From: Arenicola marina
Taxonomy: Eukaryota > Annelida > Polychaeta > Arenicolidae
Length of the DNA stretch: 64,000 nt
Assembly: GCA_964019135.1 (NCBI GenBank)
Contig: OZ025260.1
Span: forward strand, 18,284,254-18,348,253
Direction: 5' to 3'
The stretch's first letter is position 1, and each line of letters starts with the position of its first letter. Under the pieces are notes generated by a model. The model saw only the letters and a list, made by a program, of their open reading frames with translations, did not search any database and had not been told where the DNA came from. Below are positions 36,101 through 46,299 of this stretch, piece after piece. The translations under genes and the position numbers were made by a program.

Positions 36101-37921
36101 CTACCAACCTAACTATCAGAGTTCTTACCTATCAGCAACAACCTACCAACCTAACCATCAGATTTCTTACCTATCAGCAACAACCTACCAACCTAACTAT
36201 CAGAGTTCTTACCTATCAGCAACAACCTACCAACCTAACTATCAGAGTTCTTACCTATCAGCAACAACCTACCAACCTGTCTTATCAGGGTTCTTACCTA
36301 TCAGCAACAACCTACCAACCTGTCTTATCAGGGTTCTTACCTATCAGCAACAACCTACCAACCTATCTATCAGAGTTCTTACCTATCAGCAACAACCTAC
36401 CAACCTATCTATCAGGGTTCTTACCTATCAGCAACAACCTACCAACCTGTCTTATTAGGGTTCTTACCTATCAGCAATAACCTACCAACCTAACTATCAG
36501 AGTTCTTACCTATCAGCAACAACCTACCAACCTGTCTATCAGGGTCTTACCTATCAGCAAAAACCTAACAACCTGTCTATCAGGGTTCTTACCTATCAGC
36601 AACAACCTACCAACCTAACTATCAGAGTTCTTACCTAGCAGCAACAACCTACCAACCTGTCTATCAGGGTTCTTGCCTATCAACAACAACCTACCAACCT
36701 AACTATCAGAGTTCTTACCTATCAGCAACAACCTACCAACCTGTCTATCAGGGTTCTTACCTATCAGCAACAACCTAACAACCTGTCTATCAGGGTTCTT
36801 ACCTATCAGCAACAACCTACCAACCTAACTATCAGAGTTCTTACATATGAGCAACAACCTACCAACCTAACCATCAGATTTCTTACCTATCAGCAACAAC
36901 CTACCAACCTAACTATCAGAGTTCTTACCTATCAGCAACAACCTACCAACCTAACTATCAGAGTTCTTACCTATCAGCAACAACCTACCAACCTGTCTTA
37001 TCAGGGTTCTTACCTATCAGCAACAACCTACCAACCTGTCTTATCAGGGTTCTTACCTATCAGCCATAACCTACCAACCTAACTATCAGAATTCTTACCT
37101 ATCAGCAACAACCTACCAACCTAACCATCAGAGTTCTTACCTATCAGCAACAACCTACCAACCAGTCTATCAGGGTTCTTACCTATCAGCAACAACCTAC
37201 ATACCTGTCTTATCAGGGTTCTTACCTATCAGCAACAACCTAACAACCTGTCTATCAGGGTTCTTACCTATCAGCAACAACCTAACAACCTGTCTATCAG
37301 GGTTCTTACCTATCAGCAACAACCTACCAACCTGTCTATCAGGGTTCTTACCTATCAGCAACAACCTACCAACCTGTCTATCAGGGTTCTTGCCTATCAG
37401 CAACAACCTACCAACCTGTCTATCAGGGTTCTTGCCTATCAACAACAACCTACCAACCTGTCTTATCAGGGTTCTTACCTATCAGCAGCAACCGACCAAC
37501 CTAACTATCAGAGTTCTTACCTATCAGCAACAACCTACCAACCTGTCTTATCAGGGTTCTTACCTTCCAGCAACAACCTACCAACCTATCTATCAGGGTT
37601 CTTACCTATCAGCAACAACCTACCAACCTGTCTATCAGGGTTCTTACCTATCAGCAACAACCTACCAACCTATCCATCAGGGTTCTTACCTATCAACAAT
37701 TCATAACAACAAAATACGGTTCAAAACCGAGAGTGGGGGGGGGGGGGCGGGGGGCGGGGTGGTACCCCCTTGGTTCCCACCCTCGATACCTCTGGGACAT
37801 GGTCTAGAACACCTTCACAACAGCTATTACTTCACCCATTTGTTTACTTACCCAATTGAAGGCACGCCAACAACGTGACCGCTCCCAGCAGACCAATATC
37901 GCCAGTTTCGAGCACAGCCAT
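30166..37921 (-). CDS. MAPEG-family membrane glutathione enzyme, LTC4S/MGST2-like (copy 3)
   Basis: Five coding exons on the minus strand: 37921-37852, 32324-32225, 31401-31331, 30994-30913 and 30295-30166 (70/100/71/82/130 nt), 150 residues. Arg34, Arg55, Asn59, Glu62, Tyr97, Tyr101 and Arg108 (LTC4S R30, R51, N55, E58, Y93, Y97, R104) are kept. Residue 35, equivalent to LTC4S Arg31, is Ser rather than Arg; from memory human MGST2 also lacks Arg there (Leu), so activity need not be lost. Four membrane helices are expected, in the ER or nuclear envelope. Intron 1 is about 5.5 kb and more than half is a 41-42 bp minisatellite. It also holds a 26-bp array and a G-rich dispersed repeat. Close to copy 2 in exons 1, 3 and 5. 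A TATATAA box about 100 bases upstream of the ATG is a promoter candidate. Confidence 0.95.
30575..30745. repeat. 15-bp tandem repeat (MAPEG-3 intron 4)
   Basis: About eleven units of the type TATATCACATAGTCTA with drift (TATTACATAGTCTA, TTTATCACATAAT). Confined to intron 4. Confidence 0.8.
32385..32830. repeat. 26-bp tandem repeat (MAPEG-3 intron 1)
   Basis: Units of CAATGCCTAGCGACACATAG plus CAAGAA, roughly 17 copies, with some units carrying AAGTCAATGGCTAGCG variants. It lies within the last 510 bases of intron 1, close to exon 2 in the direction of transcription. Confidence 0.85.
33195..33330. repeat. ~28-bp degenerate tandem repeat
   Basis: Imperfect units of the form TTCGTCGATGCTTGTTT with CAT or TATCA between them. 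About five units, with further worn ones up to 33380. In intron 1 of MAPEG gene 3. Confidence 0.6.
33455..33785 (+). repeat. G-run / CCGCTCGGTCGG dispersed repeat, copy 3
   Basis: Has the same order as the copy at 25850-26075: CTTAATACATTGCTG, G run, GGTTCCGCGGTATAGCCCCC, then CGCGCGGTCGGTGCGTTTTA and CGCCAAAATCCGCTCG. It ends AAATGTCCGCTCCCTCAGGC and ATCAAGGGGCA. Located in intron 1 of MAPEG gene 3. Confidence 0.7.
34540..37697. repeat. 41-42 bp minisatellite with donor-like site in each unit (MAPEG-3 intron 1)
   Basis: About 75 units, on the plus strand TATCAGGGTTCTTACCTATC then AGCAACAACCTACCAACCTG. Variants alternate between TGTCTATCAGGG, TGTCTTATCAGGG, TAACTATCAGAG and TATCTATCAGAG. A block near 35815-35945 recurs near 36446-36575, so there is a higher-order period of about 630 bp. 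The host gene is on the minus strand, where the unit reads GTTGCTGATAG|GTAAGAACC, a near-consensus 5' splice site preceded by a T-rich stretch and AG. The array begins about 155 bases downstream of the real exon 1 donor. The long open frames across it are by-products of the repeat. Confidence 0.95.
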
Positions 37922-38018
37922 TTTGACAAAATAAACGTTTATATCCTATATGTTAAAGCAGTCAATATGAGGTTCGTGTGGCCTGCACATAAATGTGCAA
38001 AGTCATAAGTCAGCTCCG

Positions 38019-38025
38019 TTATATA
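38019..38025 (-). promoter_or_regulatory. Candidate TATA box of MAPEG gene 3
   Basis: TATATAA on the minus strand, about 100 bases upstream of the MAPEG-3 start codon at 37921. With a usual spacing of about 30 bases it would give a 5' UTR of about 70 bases. Just upstream, CTTAGACTTTGGCC resembles a phrase upstream of MAPEG-2. This is inference from position. Confidence 0.4.
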
Positions 38026-38059
38026 GCAAGGTGATGGTCGCCTGGGCCAAAGTCTAAGG

Positions 38060-40149
38060 GGATTATAGAAGTAGAGGGTCTACGCGCCGGGGCTTTGTAC
38101 AAAGATAAAATCTGGCTGCGCATGAACCAACGACAACCCGAATAACACTTCAAAGTAAGGACAAAAAGTCACCCTATCAGAGGGTGGATGAGCCATAGTT
38201 GCACTATCGTTACAATGGCGCTCTTGTCTCTAAGTGGCCCTGATACAATATGTAGGGCAATGGCAGCCTGGTCCGCAACTCGGCTTCGTAGTCCGCAGCA
38301 CGAGCCCGCCTCACCGATTGTATACATACGCGGATGCCCGGTGGCGCCGCGCAGCGGCAGTCTGCGGATGATTTTGGGATCTCAACCCCAAAGCATGGTT
38401 GGATCCACGATTCAGGATTTTGGTTTGTGATGAGACTTTCGTGTATATATGTTACATACTTGTCCCGTTATTGATACAAGTCTAACGGGGGTACCTCACT
38501 ACATTGCAGTACCACAGACCTGATTCCTCAACCCCAACATTTTTCATTAGCGTTGTTGCAGTCTACGTCCGGTTGGTGTCTGCTAAACTGGGAACCAGCA
38601 AAGATTAAAGAATTATAGTTCCCCCCCCCCACTACATCCAGAACAAAATGACTAATCGGAAAAAGTGTTGAACCATGCACCGCCGCAAGACTGTGAAAAA
38701 CACAGGGAATACCTATTAGAAGATGAATGCCACTTGTTACTGATACTATATCAATCTATGCGCCAGATGTATATACCTCACTTTTGTCTTTGAAAATCCG
38801 AGCCAAGATAATTTATTTTAACTATGGCTTCAACAGATAGTCAAAAAAATCAAGAAATTAGCAGCATTTATATATTTAGCCTCCACTGTACGCGAAAAAA
38901 CCTTCTCGCAGCTTTAAATTAAATTTGAATATTCAAATGCGCAGCGTGTGGTAATCTATGACTATGAATGTGTTTTGTATTAATTTCGTTCAATTTTATA
39001 TAATTATGTCTTGTACGAATTGTTCTTGTACCATGGGCGTTGCGCCTACAGTACTGATATAAACTTCATTCATTCATTCAACCTACGAATCTGTATTATC
39101 CTACCAAGAAAGTTATATCTCGGGTTTGCTACTTTAATAAATGCCGATTTCGTGATTTCAGAAAGTAAAGACTAGCATGATATAACAGATAGTCTTATTT
39201 GTTTATAGTCAATAGACAAAGTTAACTAAACAGTAACGTGGCACTTTACGTTCATATAGACGATGGCTCTCCATGAGCAATTTCAGCACCCGAAACACTC
39301 TATTTGGCGCACAACACATAGTCATCGATGTATTCTGCCCCGTCAAGCTTTCAAATCAAGTTGGGCCACCTTCGGAGGGGCTCGCTAATTGATTTTCCTT
39401 CGCCGGAAACATAAACCTTTAATTAGTCATTAGGAAACGGAACGGGCGGAAATCACAGAGGAAATTACTTAGAAGGGTTCTGGGACCAGGTTTTTCATCA
39501 CGACTGACCTCTGGGGCTACCTCCGCCCCCTATCGTCCCCTCCCGCCCCCTTTCGCCCCCCACCGCCCCATTCGCCCCCCCCCCCCTTCACCCCGCATGA
39601 TGGTTGGATGGGGATTTCCTTTACCTGCGGTTCTGAATAAATAATGTATTACCCATGGATGTCACGGGCTTGATTGGCATCGATTTTGCCGAGAAGTGAA
39701 GCATGGTGCATTAAAAGGTAGCCAATTGGGTGGAGTCATGGGGCATGTGTCTCTCACGCTATGAGAGGGTGCCAAGTGTTAACACAGGTTCTCGCCGTAA
39801 GTCTGCTAGAGAGTACGCAGCATACGCACCAGCTTCACGCTTCCAGCGGCCTCTGCGAAATGTTGTACCTCGTTTGATAGCTGGACTGACCACTATATAG
39901 ATGTGGATTTAGTATTCCTCCTGTAAAACATTCTTTTATCGGAAGTGCAAAGGCGTGTCCAAAACATTGATCCGGGGTCTTTAACTGGAGGTATTTACGC
40001 TGTACCGGAACCGGAAACGAGCTGCAACGTCTTTTCCACAACAATAGGGCACACTATTAAAGAAGAAGAAAGAATCTAGAAAGGATCTATATTATTTGCG
40101 GTCTGCATGGAAATTGCGCATATAGAGGATATCCCGACTCCAAATAACT
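38060..40149. other. Intergenic DNA between MAPEG-3 and the glycosyltransferase
   Basis: The two genes are divergently transcribed, so this stretch should hold both promoters. A short dispersed motif, GGTGGCGCCGCGCAGCGGCA with GTCTGCGG, lies at about 38340 and resembles one at about 9418. A LINE-like 3' end is listed at 38940-39083. C-rich runs of CGCCCCC words lie at 39520-39592. No other gene is seen. Confidence 0.45.
38940..39083 (+). mobile_element. Probable 3' end of a LINE (fragment)
   Basis: The phrase TTATGTCTTGTACGAATTG, then CATGGGCGTTGCGCCTACAG, then ATAAACTTCATTCATTCATTC, ends in a short ATTC tandem tail. A GGGC(G/T)TTGCGCCT word followed by an AATAAA-like signal and a simple-repeat tail is how many CR1/L2-type LINE copies end. 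Only the end is present, and no reverse transcriptase is seen. Confidence 0.45.
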
Positions 40150-41913
40150 ATGAAAATCAGAAGACGCAGATGCGCTGCTCTTCTAATCATTTGTTTGGTG
40201 ACTTTCTTGGGAGGACTGTTCACTTTCGAAGTCGTCGATAGAATGATAGGTAAGCACGTGCGGCGTCTCCTCCCAGTAAATCTCCGGTCTATAACGGGCA
40301 ATGGTGATTTTGTTGGTGGAAGCGAGTGTCGCCTGACTGAAAACGCAGCGTCAAAGAACGGGTCTGTGCGCCTCGCGATACCGCCTGCCGCGACTGACAT
40401 CGCAACCGGGCAGCAACGGATATGGAATGATAACGTCAACTTGGACAACGGTGACAACATCACAGGGCGGACATGGTCATCACGTCTGCCACAGTCAAGC
40501 GTTATCCCTCGTGTAGTCTACTTCGTTTGGTGCGGAACGAGTGCCAGATTCACCTTCAATCATTACTTGACCATGAAAAGTGCGTATCATTTTCTTAATC
40601 CGGAGAAAATGATTTTCTTCTACAAACACTTACCTGTGGTGGATAGCAATAACTATGACACGTGGTTCGACGAACTGTCAACTGAACTGTATATACTCGA
40701 GCGCAGACCGTTGGAGTCGATGCAAAACGCTTGCAGTAGTTACCAAGCGCAGCAGACTCTGGTGAAGCAGATCTTAGTCACACAGGGAGGAGTGTTTGTC
40801 GACTGGACAACCGTGCTCCTCAAGAACGTCGAATTTATCTTCGAAGAGGACGTGTTTAACTACCTGGGCGTAGACCGCGCTGGGCTCCTAGCGTCTAGAG
40901 TAGGACAGAGTGATAGTGCTTTGGAGCGGAATAAGACGCGGACGACGTGCCAGAGACTCAGGACGGAAGATAACGCCACCACGACTGCCACGTACTTGAG
41001 GGACAGCACATGCGTGTCTGTGTACCAGCTGGTGTACCCGGCCAACTTCTGGCACAAGACAGACGCGCTGAGCAGAGTGGTGAACGCGTTGCTTTATGGG
41101 ACGGAACTGACACCCACACCGGAACCGGATGCCAGACATTATGTCATCCCTAATATCGCTCATGTCCTCTGGATTGGAGGGAAGCGCGTCAATTATATGT
41201 TCTATCTCTCTTGTTTGTCTCTCTTGTATGTGGCCCAAGTGGATATGGTACTGGTTCATGGGGATGTGGAGCCGAGCGGGGAATATTGGGTGAAAATCAA
41301 GGAAGAACCGCGGCTGAGGTTCGTGCGTCGCATTTTACCCGACGTCGTGCACGGACAAAAAGCCAAGTCTCTCCAACTGATCAGCGATGTTTTCCGCGTG
41401 GATATCATGCTTAAATACGGCGGGATTTACTCCGATGTTGACGTCATATGGACTCAGAAGATTGATAATTCCTTTCGTAAGTATGAGGCCGTCGCGTCCT
41501 TTGACTGGGCTCATGCCTATTATCCTTTCCCAGATTACATCAACTTGGGGGTATCCCTTGGAAAGCGGGGGGCGGCATTCTGGCGAAAAATGAAGGAATC
41601 CCTAACAGACTTCCGGCCAGATCATTTCGGTTACAACGGACTGCTGAAGCCGTACAAGATTTACGAGCGTAACCCCGGGATTGTCAGGTTGGAGAGGCAT
41701 CTCCAGGTCATGTGTCTGAAGCAGTCATGCTACCCCGGTTGGGGAGTGAAGGAGGAGGATGTGGACTGGAGCAAGGACACCTGGGCTTACCACTGGACGT
41801 GGCCCACACCAGCGGAGTTCCGTAACGAGCGAGCGCTGCTGCAATCTAACTCCACGTGGAGCAGCATCGGCCAGAATGTGCTGCGAATGAAAGAGCGTGC
41901 CATCTCGACGTAA
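40150..41913 (+). CDS. Type II membrane glycosyltransferase (DXD sugar-binding type) with a degenerate duplicated N-terminal half
   Basis: A 587-residue intronless frame. Basic residues 3-7 followed by a hydrophobic segment at about 9-26 make an N-in signal anchor, as in Golgi glycosyltransferases. The C-terminal half starts IPNIAHVLWIGG (333-344) and carries LKYGGIYSDVDVIW (421-434), with the DXD pair Asp429/Asp431 that binds the metal-nucleotide sugar, followed by INLGVSLGKRGAAFW. This is the pattern of the Gly_transf_sug family (OCH1- and A4GALT-related). The N-terminal half repeats the layout, with IPRVVYFVWCG (119-129) and TQGGVFVDWTTVL (211-223), but the DXD is lost (Asp218-Trp-Thr). 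N-glycosylation sequons occur (NIT, NAT, NST). AATAAA near 42630 may be the poly(A) signal. Donor and acceptor sugars cannot be told. The lack of introns suggests an old retrocopy origin or an intronless family. Confidence 0.88.
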   Translation: MKIRRRRCAALLIICLVTFLGGLFTFEVVDRMIGKHVRRLLPVNLRSITGNGDFVGGSECRLTENAASKNGSVRLAIPPAATDIATGQQRIWNDNVNLDNGDNITGRTWSSRLPQSSVIPRVVYFVWCGTSARFTFNHYLTMKSAYHFLNPEKMIFFYKHLPVVDSNNYDTWFDELSTELYILERRPLESMQNACSSYQAQQTLVKQILVTQGGVFVDWTTVLLKNVEFIFEEDVFNYLGVDRAGLLASRVGQSDSALERNKTRTTCQRLRTEDNATTTATYLRDSTCVSVYQLVYPANFWHKTDALSRVVNALLYGTELTPTPEPDARHYVIPNIAHVLWIGGKRVNYMFYLSCLSLLYVAQVDMVLVHGDVEPSGEYWVKIKEEPRLRFVRRILPDVVHGQKAKSLQLISDVFRVDIMLKYGGIYSDVDVIWTQKIDNSFRKYEAVASFDWAHAYYPFPDYINLGVSLGKRGAAFWRKMKESLTDFRPDHFGYNGLLKPYKIYERNPGIVRLERHLQVMCLKQSCYPGWGVKEEDVDWSKDTWAYHWTWPTPAEFRNERALLQSNSTWSSIGQNVLRMKERAIST

Positions 41914-43620
41914 AGTCACGTGTGGAAAATGTTTCCCGCCAATGTTTGCATGTATATTAATGAAACGCTTAAGTGTCAGTCAAAGGGGATACATTTCATC
42001 GTTAATCTTTAATATGGTCGTTTAATCTCTAAATCTAAATACATTATTCACATTCAGGCGCGGAACCAAAAGATAGTCAAGGGGTGGGGTGGGGGGAGGG
42101 GGGTCCACAGGAAGGTTCGAAACGCTTACGACCGGGGTGGGGGAGGGGGGGGGGAGGGGAGGGGAAGCCCACCGAAGATTTCCCAAGACCCCCTCTTGGC
42201 CATTGTAATCATTCTTCACCACCCCACCCCCCACTTGATCCGCTACTGGGATTTAACAGAACTGTAATTAGGGAATTCAATGTAAATGTTCAATTCTGTT
42301 CCCAATAGTTGTTACGAGACTGTTGATGGAAAGTTGATTTGTTGCAATGTTTTAGGGGATAAGCAGGCTCCATACATGGAATTCTTGTCACATAGGTACA
42401 ACCTGGAATTCTATTGACAAGACTAGATTACTCACTGATCAGGACATAGAATGTTACAAGATTTAGTACTTTCATGAGTAGGAAAACGTTGATTGAAGTA
42501 TGAATCACAGGAATTATTACAGGACAATTCGAAAGGAGGCGCGAATTTACTACACTGACCTCTTGCTTGGGCTCAAGCAGGGCATGTGGGTATTTATATC
42601 ATGTAGAATAAGTTCTGTTGTAGTATATGTAATAAACATGACAAAGACAGTTGCGTAGGTACTTTTGTTTCTACGATTTCCCATTGATCCGAACCCCTAT
42701 ATAATTCAGATTAAAAACAGGTAGTTTTTACAATGTGAAAACTGGGGGAGTCAGTGGGCTTCTTTACATGTAGCATTACACCCAATCCAGTGCCTAGCCA
42801 CCCCGTGTGTCAAATGACTTAGGTGACCGAGCCGTGTCATACATAACAGCGTGGTATTTGGTATCAGAACAGCACAGCGACCGTCCACGATGATCCGTGT
42901 TGTCTCTAATCTTAGTTCCAGTCCAGGGCAGAAGGGAATTGTCAAGATGCTAAAGTTCGTCCGTCTGTCATCATTATGCGTGCAAATACTTTAGACACGC
43001 TTTCGTAAAAGAATTGTTTCCCAGATAAATTGATGCAAACGGGGAAAGGGCCCAGGAATTTCAGGCGATGTCAACATCACAGCATGTTTCACAACAGTAA
43101 CATATAATGAACTTGAGGTTAGCTGCAAGTTTATTTATAGAGGCGTGTCCGCGATTTATAATGTGTCTTCCGGCTATACGCCGGGGGATAATTCTGTTGA
43201 AACGGAGCGGGTACCGATCCCCAAAGAGACACCAAGGTCTAAACCTCACGAGTGTTCAACGTCCTTTTCTGACTCCGCAGTCGAACAGGTCGGACGTGTC
43301 CTTACTGTTTTATTTTTCCTACCATTTCAAATTATTCGCAATTTCTTACAACGACTTAAATTTTTTTGAAAACTGTTAAGGCTCACTCCGAGCCTAGTTA
43401 TTATATCTATCAAAGATCAATTTTCATTTGATAGCGGAGTTCTTTTTGCGAATTTCAGCTTTTATTCAATCCCTATTATCCAGAATCCGGTCACAGTCAC
43501 ACCCTCCTACCCCTAGCGGCGCTAGCCGTGTCCCCGTTTTCTCGCCTCGGGGCGCCGGGCTGCCACGTCCCACAAGCGGGCTCGGCCGGGCCGCTGGGAC
43601 TGTGACTCCACTGTGGCCCA
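41914..43620. other. Downstream of the glycosyltransferase, no further gene
   Basis: Probable 3' UTR, then non-coding DNA. It includes the G-rich MITE-like stretch at 42055-42250. At 43489-43618 a GTCACAGTC word and its complement GACTGTGAC bracket a GC-rich 130-bp segment, perhaps another foldback remnant. Nothing else could be identified. Confidence 0.45.
42055..42250. repeat. G-run MITE-like repeat
   Basis: Starts GGCGCGGAACCAAAAGATAG with TCAAGGGGTGGGG and ends CCCCACCCCCCACTTGATCC with GCTACTGGG. The two ends are roughly complementary (GCGGA..CAAG..GGGG). G runs fill the interior. It resembles the CAGGGG(C/T)GGATCTAG family at 27429-27573. Confidence 0.45.
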
Positions 43621-43624
43621 TACG

Positions 43625-43985
43625 GACAATTTCAGCGCGGAGTAGTCCCAATTTCAGCGCGGAGTCGTCTAAATTTCAGCGCGGAGTCGCCTAAATTTCA
43701 GCGCGGAGTCGACTAAATTTCAGCGCGGAGTCGACTAAATGACCCCGCGCTGAAATTTAGTCGACTCAGTGCTGAAATGTAGTCGACTCCGCGCTGAAAT
43801 GTAGTCAACTCCGCGCTGAAATGTAGGCGACTCCGCGCTGAAATTAAGTCGACTCCGCGCTGAAATGAGGTCGACTCCACGCTAAAATGAGGTCGACTCC
43901 GCACTGAAATGTGGTCGACTCCGCGCTGAAATTAAGTCGAATCCGCGCTGAAATATGGTTGACTCAGCGCTGAAATTTGGCCTCA
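43625..43985. repeat. 22-bp tandem repeat that reverses orientation
   Basis: From 43625 to about 43740 the unit is ATTTCAGCGCGGAGTCGACT (five copies). From 43741 to about 43985 it continues as the reverse complement, AGTCGACTCCGCGCTGAAAT (about eleven copies). Each unit also contains the self-complementary word AGTCGACT. The whole forms a large inverted repeat with the switch near 43740. Confidence 0.9.
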
Positions 43986-43997
43986 TTCAACGCCGCG

Positions 43998-44625
43998 CCG
44001 CAGACACGGAGCCGGGAGCAGACACGGAGACGGGAGCAGACACGGAGCCGGGAGCAAACACGGAGCCGGGAGCAGACACGGAGCCGGGAGCAGACACGGA
44101 GCCGGGAGCAGACACGGAGGTGGGAGCAGACACGGAGCTGTGAGCAGACACGGAGCTGTGAGCAGACACGGAGCCGGGAGCAGGCACGGAGGTGGGAGCA
44201 GACACGGAGCCGGCAGCAGGCACGGAGCCGGGAGCAGACACGGAGCCAGGAGCAGACACGGAGCTGTGAGCAGACACGGAGCTGTGGGCAGACACAGAGC
44301 CTGGAGCAGGCACGGAGCCTGGAGCAGACACGGAGCCGGGAGCAGACACGGAGCCAGGAGCAGACACGGAGCTGTGGGCAGACACAGAGCCTGGAGCAGA
44401 CACGGAGCTGTGAGCAGACACAGAGCCGGGAGCAGGCACGGAGGTGGGAGCAGACACGGAGCCGGGAGCAGACACGGAGCTGTGAGCAGACACGGAGCTG
44501 TGAGCAGACACAGAGCCGGGAGCAGACACGGAGACAGGAGCAGACACGGAGACAGGAGCAGACACAGAGCCGGGAGCAGACACAGAGCCGGGAGCAGACA
44601 CGGAGACAGGAGCAGACACTGAGGA
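43998..44625. repeat. 18-bp minisatellite
   Basis: About 34 copies of GACACGGAGCCGGGAGCA, with variants GAGCTGTGAGCA, GAGGTGGGAGCA, GAGACAGGAGCA and GAGCCTGGAGCA. The unit length is a multiple of three, so several frames stay open on both strands, giving Ser/Val/Ala/Pro or Arg/Glu/Gln repeats. I treat these as by-products. Confidence 0.92.
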
Positions 44626-45311
44626 AATTGTGACTGTTCTTTTAGTTGGTCGCACAGCTACTGATGTTTTAAACACGCCCGCCTTTTTACCTCGGCCACA
44701 TATATGCAAAACCTCTTGAAAATCAAAACGTAGAAGAAAACTTGTATTGGCAGCTTTAAGTTATAATATATATCATCCCGGATATAATCGGCTGGGCAGA
44801 CACGGAGCGGCATGGACACGTCACCCACATGCAGTATTTATGATAGGTGGGTGAGTCATCACATGCCGCTTTCCGCCTCAGGGCAAGTGAGTCAGTTCTG
44901 TCAACCGTGAAAGAAGATGCTGCTTGCCAGTTATATCTCTGTGCGGTGCAAGGCTGTGAACTCGACAAGGCTGTGAACCGCACAGACATATGATATGGAT
45001 TTAGCTGCCTAAATAAACATTTTGCCATCAGGAAGTTGTTTTAAGCATAATTTTTACATGGATGAGACATTTTAAAAATGATTCATCTGCACGCTACGGA
45101 GAATACCCGTGTAACAGTTTATACTTGAAACCATATACTTGATTCTTGAAAAGATATACTCTTTTCATATATTCTCTTTCAAGAATGTAGCCTACTGTTA
45201 CATGGGCAGTCTCCTTACCTTAAAGTGTTCGTGCCACGATTTTCTTTAGCTCAGAGTTAACTTTATTTAGGGAAGGCAAGCAAATAAGAAATTGTTTTAA
45301 TGGAAATTTAC

Positions 45312-45520
45312 AGTTTTTATTCCACGATATCACTATAAACGCGTTCGTTAGTAGCAAGTGGCAAAAGTAAGGTCCTGCGGCTTTAATTCTGGGAGCATTG
45401 GATCTGAGCGTTATTTTAAAATTCCCCAATGATGTCACAAGAATGACGGGTAAGCATTGATGCAGTACGTAGGTATCTGTTGTCGAGGGCGTGTATTGTT
45501 CTCATGGTTGAGTTCGAGCC
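45312..45520 (-). repeat. ~200-bp dispersed repeat, copy 2
   Basis: Reverse-complement match of 10497-10690, sharing GTCGAGGGCGTGTATTGTT and TTCCCCAATGATGTCACAAG. The two copies look clearly related over the whole 200 bp with scattered changes and one longer insertion. Confidence 0.6.
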
Positions 45521-46299
45521 AATTGTTAACATTGTACGGCTGTCTGCGTACTGTCTCCAAACACACCGTGTGCAGAAGACGTCCAGCCGTTCAGCCGTGA
45601 TCATCAAGAGCTGTGGACTCATCACAACACCGTGTCCGTGAGTAACTATAACCTACATGGATACATGTTTATGTGCGACAGCAATAGGCTTCACGACAGG
45701 GCAGCGTGAAGTTAGGAACAGGAACCAGGAGACACGGAAGTCGCTGTGAAGTTGGAACCGGGAGTCTGAAACCGGGAGATGGGAACCCGGAGACCTGAGA
45801 CTAACAAGGATGCGAAGTAAAAACTAATGGAAAAAGTATGCAAGTGTTTGGGATTTCTAAAGGTTACACACGAATAGGTCGTGCGCAGAGAAGTATATAC
45901 CGTCAAGTAGTGCCTAAACTATGGTCGTATAGGGCTATAAAGTCTTGTTCGCTTAGACTTCCGGCATACTCATTTTTGGGACAAACAAACGAAGCGCGTG
46001 TTCGGAACGAGTTTAGAATCTCTGCGCACACTGGTATCCTGACTATCTGTATAGTAGGCGTGACGTATATGTTTCGCAACGAGAGAGACTGGGAACCAGA
46101 CTACCTGCGCAAAAGCCAGGCGCCGAGGGGTGGGTCCATTGCGGAAGGCCTAGCGATATGATTAAGAACATTTAAGAAACATAGCTTCACAAAACGGATA
46201 GACGACATATTTTTTATTCGTTTGCCCCATCACAATGAGGAATATTTGATACGACCGGACAATACGACTGAGAAACTAACGTTTTTTTTGCATTTAGTA

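Noticed and set aside
34548-37697. CRISPR array
   Set aside because: The units are directly adjacent near-identical repeats with no unique spacers, in an intron of an animal gene.
34526-37878. Repeat proteins of Tyr/Gln/Ser/Thr type
   Set aside because: They come from a 41-42 bp intronic minisatellite, and frames change with each unit-length change.
43489-43620. Structured RNA gene in the GC-rich segment bounded by GTCACAGTC and GACTGTGAC
   Set aside because: Only the outer words pair. No cloverleaf, box elements or known RNA motif was seen inside.
43987-44709. Ser/Val/Ala/Pro and Arg/Glu/Gln repeat proteins
   Set aside because: By-products of an 18-bp minisatellite, open in several frames at once.
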